A stretch of 6,381 nucleotides of DNA, from assembly GCA_049509675.1 (NCBI GenBank), contig JBEKZQ010000369.1, positions 1 through 6,381 of the forward strand. Direction: 5' to 3'. This document shows positions 1 to 6,264 of the stretch, in pieces. Position numbers and translations under genes: made by a program. A model generated the notes under the pieces. That model saw only the letters and a program-made list of their open reading frames with translations, searched no databases and was not told the origin of the DNA. The stretch is from JBEKZQ01 sp049509675. Lineage in GTDB: Bacteria > Planctomycetota > Planctomycetia > Pirellulales > Thermoguttaceae. The stretch's first letter is position 1. Each line of letters begins with the position of its first letter.

Positions 1-2190
1 GCCCACCGGTTTGGGTCCGCCGCCGCCATGACTGTGGACGACCCAGGGCAAGTTGCCGGAGGCCTCGTTGATGGCCGCCACCTGCTCGTTGGTGGGCCAC
101 GTATCGCAGACCATGCCCACCATCATGGCTTCTTCCAGGCCGCGCCCGGCCAGGCGTTTGCGCAGCTCGGCGAAGAGCGACTTCCAGACGGCCTTGCCGC
201 GCGGATCGGCATAGGCGTAGGGATGCCCCGCCTCGACGGTCCTGGTCGCCGGATCGAGCACCGAGACTTCCGGCGAGACGCCGTACTTGGCCTGGGTCGC
301 ACGGATGATATCGCCGCGCTTCTTGAGCACCAGGACGAAATCGCTCTTTCGCTGTTCTTCGGAAAGCTTGTTCCACCACGCGTCGTTGTAATAGTCCGCG
401 CCGGGGGTCACGTAGGAGTCCCACACGTTGAAAACCACGATCTTCGGCTTGCCCACGTGCTTCTCGGCAACGTCGAGGTAGCGGTCCATGACCGAGAAGT
501 CCCACTCGTAGGCCTCGTCGGACTTCTTGATCCAACGGACCATCGACTGCTCGTTGCCGAAGTTGGTATGGCAGATGAGCGGCACGTAGACCACGCGGCT
601 GCCGACCTCGCCCAGAAAGTCCATGGCGCGGGCCATCAACTGGAAGTGCTTGTCGGACCAGAAGTCGAGATGGTACTCCTGGAGCAGCGTGTCGGGCGAC
701 TCGATCAGTTCGACCCAGGTGCGATAGTCCTGCGTGTCCGGCAGCGACCAGTCCGAGACATCGAGCTTGACGGGCACCGCGATGGGATTGGAGCCCTCAA
801 GTTCGACGGTGACCCGGCCGGTATAGGAGCCGGGCCTGGCCTCCTTGGGCACGTGGACCGTGATCCAGATCGGCACCACCGTTCCGCCGCCGGCCGGGTT
901 CACGGAAAACTCGGCCGCGGGTGATTCGAGAAGGTGGCCGAGCTGCGTGGCGCCCTGATGGGCCGAATTGTCGCTGACGTCGCCGCCCAAAAAGGCATGG
1001 CGGGTGCGCAAGATACAGCCGTAGCGATAATCGTCGAGCACGCCCGTGATGTTGCCGCCCGCAACGGCATAGCGAATGCGCACTTGGACCGCCGGGATCG
1101 TCGCGCCGCCCTGCTTGAGATCGCCGGGCGAAACCTTCAGGTTCTTGATGGCCGCGGAGGAGCCGAGCACGACTTTGCCCGAGAACCAGCCGTTGCGGGC
1201 AGCCGTGATGGCGACCGGCCGCAGCGGCTCGCAGCGATCGGGTATGCTCGTGTCGTAGTCCAGCGACAGGACGTCGCTGTTCCAGACCCGCACCTCGGCC
1301 GGTCGGCCGACGTTGGCGACCAGCCCCTCGGCCCCGGCAGCCGTCAAGCGCACGTCGCCGATGCCGATCGTCGGCCACCGCAGCACGTAGGGCGAGCCAA
1401 ACTCCCGCTGGATCTGGTTGCTGGGCTTGAAGTCGGGGCGGCCAGTCTGATCCACGACCTTGTGGTAGGGCGCCGGGACGGCTTCCACGGCCAGAACGTT
1501 GACGCCCTTACGCAGCAACTCCTGCGGGACGACAACGTCCTTCAGGGCCCGCTCGCGCAGGGCCAGGTTCTTCGGATAGGCATCGGCTCGCCAGTCCCCG
1601 GGCACGAGCTTGCCGTCGGGCAGGGCATAGGCCGCAAGCGGATAGGCCTCGGCGACCGTCGTCGGGCCGATGGCGGTCTTGGGTAGATGGCCTCGCGCGA
1701 TCTCCCGGCCGTTGAGGTACGCGAGGACGCCGCCACGATAGCTGATCGTCAGCCGCAGTTCGCCGGCGCTGGCCGGGTCGGCGACCTCGAACCGGCCGCG
1801 CAAGTAGAGGCGACCCACCAGCGGCGCCTGGCACGTTTCCGGAATCGTTCCGCGAAGCCAGCAGCCGTCGTCGAAGTTGGCATCCTTCCACGTGGCCGGC
1901 AGATTCTCGCCGTCGTGGTTCAACCACGAGACGTTGGTTCGCATAGGCTTCAGGCCATCGTCGAGCTGGATCAGCGGGAGTTTCAGGACCGAGTAGCTGT
2001 GCCAGACACTCCTGGTGTCGAGCACGGCAACGAGAGTGGCCGCTGAGGGTTTCGCCCCTGCTGCCGGCCTGGCCACCGGCGCTGCCGCCGCCGCCACGTC
2101 GGGGTCCTCGCCCCTGACCGCGGCCCCGGCCAACCCCAGAGCCACTGCCATCCCGAACCATCCCATCACTGTGCGTCCCTTGTGGGGCAT
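1..2190 (-). CDS. Secreted GH123/DUF4091-like glycoside hydrolase domain protein, 3' end outside window
   Basis: The minus-strand frame is open from the ATG at 2190-2188 to the left edge: 730 codons, no stop, C-terminus missing. The start has a GGAGAGG ribosome binding site at 2200-2194. Residues 1-28 form a signal peptide (basic MPHKGR, then a hydrophobic stretch ending near VRG|ED), so export is expected. Residues about 90-260 look like a galactose-binding jelly roll of the GH2 sugar-binding type (TWKDANFDDGCW near 100-110, LAYLNGREIARG near 157). A beta-sandwich segment follows at about 430-475 (WITVHVPKEARPGSYTGRV), as seen ahead of GH123/DUF4091-type barrels. Residues about 488-700 resemble the barrel part (VYVPLICHTNFGNEQS, DFSVMDRYLDVAEKH, KIVVFNVWDSYVTPG). 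The family call is from remembered motif style. GH123 enzymes act on beta-N-acetylgalactosaminides, but I cannot point to the catalytic pair, so the substrate is open. The gene is divergent from the other hydrolase, which supports a shared glycan role. The reading frame is certain; the function is moderate. Confidence 0.85.
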   Translation of the reverse strand, partial: MPHKGRTVMGWFGMAVALGLAGAAVRGEDPDVAAAAAPVARPAAGAKPSAATLVAVLDTRSVWHSYSVLKLPLIQLDDGLKPMRTNVSWLNHDGENLPATWKDANFDDGCWLRGTIPETCQAPLVGRLYLRGRFEVADPASAGELRLTISYRGGVLAYLNGREIARGHLPKTAIGPTTVAEAYPLAAYALPDGKLVPGDWRADAYPKNLALRERALKDVVVPQELLRKGVNVLAVEAVPAPYHKVVDQTGRPDFKPSNQIQREFGSPYVLRWPTIGIGDVRLTAAGAEGLVANVGRPAEVRVWNSDVLSLDYDTSIPDRCEPLRPVAITAARNGWFSGKVVLGSSAAIKNLKVSPGDLKQGGATIPAVQVRIRYAVAGGNITGVLDDYRYGCILRTRHAFLGGDVSDNSAHQGATQLGHLLESPAAEFSVNPAGGGTVVPIWITVHVPKEARPGSYTGRVTVELEGSNPIAVPVKLDVSDWSLPDTQDYRTWVELIESPDTLLQEYHLDFWSDKHFQLMARAMDFLGEVGSRVVYVPLICHTNFGNEQSMVRWIKKSDEAYEWDFSVMDRYLDVAEKHVGKPKIVVFNVWDSYVTPGADYYNDAWWNKLSEEQRKSDFVLVLKKRGDIIRATQAKYGVSPEVSVLDPATRTVEAGHPYAYADPRGKAVWKSLFAELRKRLAGRGLEEAMMVGMVCDTWPTNEQVAAINEASGNLPWVVHSHGGGGPKPVG

Positions 2191-2193
2191 TGA

Positions 2194-2200
2194 CCTCTCC
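2194..2200 (-). promoter_or_regulatory. Ribosome binding site of the GH123-like gene
   Basis: Read on the minus strand, GGAGAGG lies three bases before the ATG at 2190, and the AGGAG core at 2201-2197 is six bases from it. This fixes the start at 2190 rather than at the in-frame ATG at 2166, which has no comparable site and would remove the basic head of the signal peptide. The site lies exactly where homology to the transposase relic stops. Confidence 0.75.
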
Positions 2201-2206
2201 TCGCAT

Positions 2207-2326
2207 CAAGAGTTCCAAGCGGGCTGCGTAGTCTCCCATGTTGCCGAACGTCTTCTGTCGGCGGTTGCCTCGCTGGATCACGTGCTGGGGCATACCCGGA
2301 ATGACCAAGCGTGCTAACCTTGCCGT
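2207..2326 (-). pseudogene. Remnant of a REP-associated tyrosine transposase (RAYT, Y1_Tnp), N-terminal about 40 codons
   Basis: Read on the minus strand from 2326, the frame gives TARLARLVIPGMPQHVIQ followed by RGNRRQKTF and, near the end, DYAARLELL. This matches the conserved start of RAYT/Y1 transposases as I know it (MPRxARxVxPGxPHHVxQRGNRRQ, then a DY..YL.LL helix). These enzymes are usually 150-240 residues and carry a PNHVH metal-binding motif and a catalytic tyrosine further on. All of that is absent, because similarity ends near 2207 where the leader of the hydrolase gene begins. The expected ATG reads ACG at 2326-2324, so the start also appears lost. The frame stays open to 1508, but only as an off-frame shadow of the hydrolase gene. 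It is a dead fragment, consistent with the REP-like palindromes next to it. It may still be transcribed as the 5' leader of the hydrolase. Confidence 0.8.
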
Positions 2327-2332
2327 GCCCCA

Positions 2333-2361
2333 AAAATAGCGGATTCCACCAATCGCGTCAA
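2333..2361 (-). promoter_or_regulatory. Candidate sigma70-type promoter for the GH123-like gene
   Basis: On the minus strand TTGACG (2361-2356, five of six matches to the -35 consensus) is followed by exactly 17 bases and then TATTTT (2338-2333, four of six matches including the key T-A and final T). Transcription would begin near 2327-2326, giving a leader of about 136 bases made almost wholly of the transposase relic. The predicted start falls on the first base of the ancestral transposase codon, so this may be the old transposase promoter taken over by the hydrolase gene. The spacing and matches are seen; activity is inferred. Confidence 0.5.
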
Positions 2362-2395
2362 CAAAATAAGTAATGGTCTGTCCAACTTGAGTTTA

Positions 2396-2462
<67 letters not shown>

Positions 2463-2469
2463 AGCGATT

Positions 2470-2504
2470 ACTGAAAACTGAACACTGAAAACTTCAAACT
2501 GACC
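2470..2504. repeat. Five-unit 7-bp tandem repeat, consensus ACTGAAA
   Basis: Five consecutive heptamers begin at 2470, 2477, 2484, 2491 and 2498. The first and third are ACTGAAA exactly, the second differs only in its last base, and the fourth and fifth differ at two positions each. The tract is AT-rich against a GC-rich background and starts eight bases after the double-hairpin palindrome. Heptameric tracts of this kind occur between genes in several bacterial groups, but their role here is unknown. No coding frame uses it convincingly. Confidence 0.7.
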
Positions 2505-2555
2505 ATTCCCTCGCCGAGTCACAACATTGCCGAGATTCTCCTCAGCCGCGGCGCA

Positions 2556-2577
2556 GGGTGCCACGGGCTTGCCCGTG
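2556..2577. repeat. Left half of a second family-A REP-like palindrome
   Basis: GGGTGCCAC (2556-2564) is identical to the end of the palindrome at 2396-2462. It overlaps a 7-bp hairpin CACGGGC/GCCCGTG (2562-2568 with 2571-2577, two-base loop). The inner GGGCTTGCCC core matches the loop type of the first element. The matching right end, GTGGCACCC, is not adjacent but lies at 2728-2736. Confidence 0.65.
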
Positions 2578-2633
2578 CTTTGTCGAACGGTTCTTGCTGC
2601 CCGCAGATCGCCCAAGCCATCGCGCGAGAGAAA

Positions 2634-2647
2634 GGTCGGCACCGACC
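2634..2647. repeat. Short perfect palindrome between the split REP halves
   Basis: GGTCGG (2634-2639) and CCGACC (2642-2647) form a six-base-pair stem over a two-base CA. It lies within the 140-bp passenger sequence bounded by the two half-REPs. It could be another repeat family or a protein site. Nothing else in the sequence decides between these. Confidence 0.4.
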
Positions 2648-2718
2648 GGCTGTTCCGCCGACGAGTGACGCGGAAAGATGTCCGGCAGCTCACTGCTGCA
2701 AGAAACGAAAGGGAATAG

Positions 2719-2736
2719 CACTGGCAAGTGGCACCC
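2719..2736. repeat. Right half of the second family-A REP-like palindrome
   Basis: GTGGCACCC (2728-2736) is the exact inverted copy of the GGGTGCCAC ends at 2397 and 2556. It is preceded by a decayed hairpin, CACT (2719-2722) with AGTG (2727-2730) over the four-base loop GGCA, which resembles an internally deleted version of the CACTGCTGG hairpin at 2433. Together with 2556-2577 it brackets about 140 bp of unassigned DNA. Confidence 0.55.
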
Positions 2737-2834
2737 AACCGGTAATGTCGAAATGGACAGACCAGTAGTCACGTGTCCCGGAATTCTCCGGCGCGCAGGT
2801 TTTTCGGGACCTTGCACCTGGAAACGGAAGAGCC

Positions 2835-2863
2835 TTGACATTTCACGCCCCGCCGTCTAACCT
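2835..2863 (+). promoter_or_regulatory. Candidate sigma70-type promoter for the GH106-like gene
   Basis: A perfect -35 TTGACA (2835-2840) is followed by a 17-base spacer and TAACCT (2858-2863), which keeps the first two and last bases of the -10 consensus. Transcription would begin near 2870 and leave a leader of about 105 bases. A second -10-like hexamer, TAGAAT, lies at 2898-2903 but has no good -35 in front. The pattern is seen; use in the cell is inferred. Confidence 0.45.
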
Positions 2864-2963
2864 CAAAATCGCGTTCTCGGCTCTCTCTGGCTTGCCATAG
2901 AATCTGTTCTGGCGGACGGCTCGGCGCAGGCCGGACCCGGAGCGCGCACCTCTACACTCCAGC

Positions 2964-2967
2964 GGAG
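2964..2967 (+). promoter_or_regulatory. Ribosome binding site of the GH106-like gene
   Basis: GGAG ends seven bases before the ATG at 2975. This start gives a complete signal peptide directly at the N-terminus and is the first ATG of the frame, so no alternative start is preferred. Confidence 0.65.
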
Positions 2968-2974
2968 ATCTAGG

Positions 2975-5900
2975 ATGACACGCTCTTGCTTTGTGGTTCT
3001 CTCCATCATCGGGGCGATGATTGTTCTGTGCGCGGCGGGCCCCAGTGCGGCCGCCGATGCGACGGCGCTGCGGGCGCTCTTTGCCGATCCGCCCCGCGAG
3101 TATAGTTCCGGCCCGCTTTGGGTGTGGAACGACATGCTCAGCGAAGAGCAGGTCCGCAGTACCATGCGCGACCTGGCCGAGCAGAACGTGAAGCAGGCAT
3201 TCGTCCACCCGCGGCCGGGGCTGATGACGCCGTATCTCTCGGCCGATTGGTTCCGCCTGTGGAAGGTTGCCCTCGATGAAGCCAAGCGCCTGGACATGAA
3301 CGTGTGGATCTACGACGAGGATTCCTACCCTTCGGGCTTTGCCGGCGGACTGGTGCCCGACGCGATGCCGCAGTCGCGCGGCCGCGGCCTGTTCTTTACC
3401 GAAGTCAAGCGGCCGGAGAAACCGGGGGCTGACGTACTGGCCGTCTTCCGCCTCGGCGACGGCGGCTGCGACGAGGTCACCGCCCGGGCCCGCGGCGGAG
3501 AGACGCTGCCCGACGGCCCGTACCTGGTCGCTGCCGTGCGCCGCGCCCCCAATTCTCCCTGGCACGGCGGGAAGTGCTATGTCGATCTGCTCTATCCGGG
3601 CGTGACGCAGAAGTTTCTGGAGATCACGCTCGGGGCCTATCAGCGCGAAATCGGCGGCCAGTTCGGCAAGCGCGTGCCCGGCTCCTTTTGCGACGAGCCG
3701 AACCTTATCCCGGCCGGCGGCATGCCCTGGACCGACGATCTGCCCGCGCAGTTCCGCAAGCGCTGGGGATACGACCTCACGCCCAATCTCGCCGGCCTGG
3801 CGCGGCCCGTGGGCGACTGGAAACGGGTCCGCCACAACTACTTTCAACTCCTCTTGGATCTCATGATCGAGCGCTGGAGCAAGCCCTATTCCGAGTATTG
3901 CCGGGACCACGCTCTGGAGTTCACCGGGCACTACTGGGAGCACGAGTGGCCGGCCGCCCTGGCCGTGCCCGACAACATGGCCGTGTATGCCTGGCCGCAG
4001 CGCCCGGCAATCGATTGCCTGCGCAACCAGTACACGGAGCAGGTGCATGCCCAGTTCGGCAACGCGCGGATGGTGAAGGAGCTTTCCAGCGTGGCCAACC
4101 AGCTAGGCAAGAAACGGACGCTGTGCGAGGCCTACGGGGCGAGCGGCTGGGACCTCCGCTTCGAGGACATGAAGCGGATCGGCGACTGGCTGTACGTGCT
4201 GGGCATCAACACGCTCGACCAGCACCTCTCGGACATTACCATCCGCGGCGCCCGCAAGTGGGACTATCCGCAATCGTTTTCCTATCACGAGCCGTGGTGG
4301 AAGGCGTACCACGTGTTGGCCGGCTACTTCACGCGGCTGTCGGCCGCCATGTCGCAGGGCGAACAGGTCAACCGCGTGCTCTTGCTCGAGCCCACCACCT
4401 CGGCCTGGATGTATCAGTTGCATGACTTCGATTTTTACGCAATACCCTTCCGGCAGGATCCAAACATGAAGGAAATCGGCGACCGCTTTCAGGATCTGGT
4501 CAACCTGCTGGAACGGGCCCAGGTCGAGTACGACATCGGTTGCGAGGACATCCTCATGCGCCATGGGCAGGTCGAGACGAACGTCAAACGCCCGCGGCTG
4601 GTGGTCGGTCGGCGGGCGTATGAAACCGTTATCTTGCCGCCCTGCACCGAGAATCTCAACGAGCAGACCATGCGGCTGCTCGAGGAATACGTCAAGAGTG
4701 GCGGGCGGGTGCTCTGTTGCGGCGCGCCGCCGGAACTGGTCGACGGCCGAAAATCCCGGCGAGGGCAGGCGGCGGCCCAAAACGCCGGCTGGAAACAGGT
4801 GGCGCCCGAAGCGATTCCGGCCCGCTTGCAGGCCATGCCCGGCAACGGATTCGCCATCCGCCGCAGCCCGGGCGACAAAGGCATTCTCTTCCACCATCGC
4901 CGGCAGTTGGACGACGGGGAACTGCTCTTGCTGGTCAACACGAGCATTCAGTGGCCCAGCAGCGGCGAGGTGGCCTCGCCCTTGCTCCGCGCCGAGCAGT
5001 GGGACCTGGAAAACGGCCGGATCACGCCCTATCTCGCCTCTCCTGCCGGGAGAGGGGCAGGGGGTGAGGGTCGTCCGCAGTCGTCCACAGCACCCGGCAT
5101 GAAGCTCTCGTTTCGCCTGCCGCCCTGTGGAAGTCTGCTCTTGTTTCTTTCGCGGGCGCCGGGGAGGGCGGAAGCGGCGGCGGCCCTTGCGGCTGATGTA
5201 CCCGGGACCAGGCTCGCGCCCGTTGGCCCGTGGGCCATCCGCCGCACGGAGCCCAACGTGCTGACGTTGGATTACCTCGACGTGACGGCCGGCGGCCAGA
5301 CGAAGAAGAACGTCTACTGTTACCTGGGATGCCAGTTCGCGTTTCAGAAGAACGGTCTGCCGCAGAATCCCTGGGAAAGCGCCGTGCAGTTCCGCGACGA
5401 GCTGATCACGAGGAAGTTCCCGCCCGATAGCGGCTGCGCGGCGACCTATCGTTTCACGATCGAGGGCGAAGTACCCAAGCCGCTGCACGTGGTCATCGAG
5501 CGGCCCGACCTGTACGCGATCGAGTGCAACGGCAAGCCGCTGGCGCCCGAGAAAGACTCGTGGTGGCTCGACAAGTCGTTCGGCCGGATCGACATCACGT
5601 CGGCTGCCAAGACGGGCGCGAACGAGGTCACGCTGCGGGCCAGGCCGTTCACAGTGTATCACGAGTTGGCTGCGGCCTACGTATTGGGCGACTTCAGCCT
5701 GAAAGCGGCCGGCTCCGGCTTCACGATCGCGCCCGCCGCGCCGCTAAAGCTCGGCAAATGGAACGAGCAGGGACTGCCGCTCTATTCCGCGGCGGTAGGG
5801 TACCGGCAGAGATTCGAGTTGCCGCAGCCCGCGGGACGTTACGTCGTGCGATTGCCGGCCTGGTACGGCAGCGTGGCGGAGGTCTTCGTCAACGGCCGCT

Positions 5901-6157
5901 CGGCAGGCTACATCGGTTTTGCCCCCTGGCAGTGCGACGTGACGAAGCACGTCGTCGCGGGAGCCAACACGATCGAGGTGCGGGTGGTCGGCACGCTCAA
6001 GAACGCGCTGGGGCCTCACCACGCCGGCACGCTCGCCGGCATGGCCAGCCCGAAGCTGTTCCACGCGGCCCCGGAAACCGGTCCGCCGCCGGGCAAGCAG
6101 TACGATACGATCGGCTACGGGCTGTTCGAGCCGTTTGCGCTGGAGCAGACGCACTGA
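2975..6157 (+). CDS. Secreted GH106 (alpha-L-rhamnosidase)-like glycosyl hydrolase, 1060 residues
   Basis: The gene is complete, with a signal peptide at residues 1-27 (TRS head, hydrophobic core, SAAADA cleavage region; the Cys at 19 lacks a lipobox). The catalytic barrel spans about 35-450: WVWNDMLSEEQ near the start, YDEDSYPSGF (113-122), CDEPN (239-243), FTGHYWEHEWP (316-326) and LCEAYGASGW with Glu385, a good candidate catalytic acid by position. A Rossmann-like, beta-galactosidase-trimerisation-type domain follows (about 462-592, with ETVILPPC and SGGRVLCCG). After a linker at about 680-745 come C-terminal beta-sandwiches, the last (942-1007) with GSVAEVFVNGRSAGYIGF typical of GH2-type sugar-binding folds. 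GH106 members release L-rhamnose from pectic or other polysaccharides; the exact linkage here is unknown and other glycosidase activities are possible. Odd: residues about 687-700 are encoded by an inserted repeat. Its divergent neighbour is another exported hydrolase. Family call confident, substrate not. Confidence 0.88.
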   Translation: MTRSCFVVLSIIGAMIVLCAAGPSAAADATALRALFADPPREYSSGPLWVWNDMLSEEQVRSTMRDLAEQNVKQAFVHPRPGLMTPYLSADWFRLWKVALDEAKRLDMNVWIYDEDSYPSGFAGGLVPDAMPQSRGRGLFFTEVKRPEKPGADVLAVFRLGDGGCDEVTARARGGETLPDGPYLVAAVRRAPNSPWHGGKCYVDLLYPGVTQKFLEITLGAYQREIGGQFGKRVPGSFCDEPNLIPAGGMPWTDDLPAQFRKRWGYDLTPNLAGLARPVGDWKRVRHNYFQLLLDLMIERWSKPYSEYCRDHALEFTGHYWEHEWPAALAVPDNMAVYAWPQRPAIDCLRNQYTEQVHAQFGNARMVKELSSVANQLGKKRTLCEAYGASGWDLRFEDMKRIGDWLYVLGINTLDQHLSDITIRGARKWDYPQSFSYHEPWWKAYHVLAGYFTRLSAAMSQGEQVNRVLLLEPTTSAWMYQLHDFDFYAIPFRQDPNMKEIGDRFQDLVNLLERAQVEYDIGCEDILMRHGQVETNVKRPRLVVGRRAYETVILPPCTENLNEQTMRLLEEYVKSGGRVLCCGAPPELVDGRKSRRGQAAAQNAGWKQVAPEAIPARLQAMPGNGFAIRRSPGDKGILFHHRRQLDDGELLLLVNTSIQWPSSGEVASPLLRAEQWDLENGRITPYLASPAGRGAGGEGRPQSSTAPGMKLSFRLPPCGSLLLFLSRAPGRAEAAAALAADVPGTRLAPVGPWAIRRTEPNVLTLDYLDVTAGGQTKKNVYCYLGCQFAFQKNGLPQNPWESAVQFRDELITRKFPPDSGCAATYRFTIEGEVPKPLHVVIERPDLYAIECNGKPLAPEKDSWWLDKSFGRIDITSAAKTGANEVTLRARPFTVYHELAAAYVLGDFSLKAAGSGFTIAPAAPLKLGKWNEQGLPLYSAAVGYRQRFELPQPAGRYVVRLPAWYGSVAEVFVNGRSAGYIGFAPWQCDVTKHVVAGANTIEVRVVGTLKNALGPHHAGTLAGMASPKLFHAAPETGPPPGKQYDTIGYGLFEPFALEQTH
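5034..5070. repeat. Dispersed palindromic repeat inserted in frame in the hydrolase gene (family C)
   Basis: CCTCTCC (5037-5043) and GGAGAGG (5049-5055) form a 7-bp hairpin, followed by a purine-rich GGGGCAGGGGGTGAGGG tail (5054-5070). The opposite strand translates to LTPCPSPGRRGE, which I recognise as the typical product of a dispersed intergenic repeat in Planctomycetota and other GC-rich bacteria. Here it encodes residues of about 687-700 (ASPAGRGAGGEGR) between WDLENGRITPY and MKLSFRLPPCGS, which would normally be separated by a short loop. The frame is kept and no stop is created, so the protein tolerates it as a Gly-rich surface loop. The repeat's identity is from memory. Confidence 0.7.
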
Positions 6158-6204
6158 TGGGACTTGCCCGATGCCGCGAGATGCCAGGCGGATCAGCGCA
6201 GCCT

Positions 6205-6264
6205 GTAGGTCAGGCACTCCGTGCCTGACGGCACGATAGTCAGGCACAGGAGTGCCTGACCTAG
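6205..6264. repeat. Inverted pair of GTAG-type REP hairpins (BIME-like, family B)
   Basis: Two near-identical 9-bp hairpins, GTCAGGCAC/GTGCCTGAC (6209-6217 with 6221-6229, loop TCC; and 6239-6247 with 6252-6260, loop AGGA), lie head to head across the nine-base spacer 6230-6238. The whole can also fold as one 24-bp stem (6206-6229 with 6239-6263) broken only by a bulged A at 6248. The left hairpin is directly preceded by GTAG (6205-6208), the tetranucleotide that REP transposases read beside REP hairpins. The right copy has CTAG at the same place. It lies 47 bases after the hydrolase stop codon. It could slow 3' decay of the transcript, but no T-run follows, so it is not a standard intrinsic terminator. 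Confidence 0.85.

Larger units (their letters stand above)
2578..2834. other. Unassigned intergenic DNA between REP halves and promoter
   Basis: Apart from the repeats listed separately, I see no gene here. Short open frames on both strands lack a ribosome binding site and protein-like composition. Small hairpins can be drawn, including CCGGA/TCCGG (2778-2782 with 2787-2791) and GTCCCG/CGGGAC (2775-2780 with 2805-2810). These lie just upstream of the candidate plus-strand promoter, so they could be regulator sites, but nothing identifies them. Confidence 0.4.

Noticed and set aside
28..1686. Long plus-strand open frames (28-924 and 934-1686)
   Set aside because: They lie antisense to the GH123-like coding frame. 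Their translations are rich in Arg, Gly, Asp and His with no domain pattern, as expected from the opposite strand of a GC-rich gene, and they lack ribosome binding sites.
1508..2308. A 266-codon minus-strand frame starting with transposase-like residues
   Set aside because: Only its first 30-odd codons are meaningful (the RAYT relic). From about 2206 on it is an off-frame shadow of the hydrolase gene, with Arg/Gly-rich composition, so it is not a real fusion protein.
2542..2841. Minus-strand 99-codon frame in the intergenic region
   Set aside because: It reads through two half-REP palindromes and a short palindrome and has no ribosome binding site or recognisable domain. It is best explained as repeat-derived DNA that happens to be open.
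2975..3055. Lipoprotein signal for the GH106-like protein
   Set aside because: A Cys occurs at residue 19, but the preceding residues (I-V-L) lack the small residue needed at -1 of a lipobox. A signal peptidase I site in the SAAADA region fits better.
2843..5662. Two long minus-strand frames (2843-4048 and 4103-5662)
   Set aside because: Both are antisense shadows of the GH106-like gene, which has a signal peptide, a ribosome binding site and continuous family motifs. The shadows have none of these.
6206..6263. Intrinsic transcription terminator after the hydrolase gene
   Set aside because: The stem is strong, but the following bases are GCCCAAG rather than a T-run, and the two-hairpin GTAG layout fits a REP pair better. 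Some termination or 3'-end protection remains possible.
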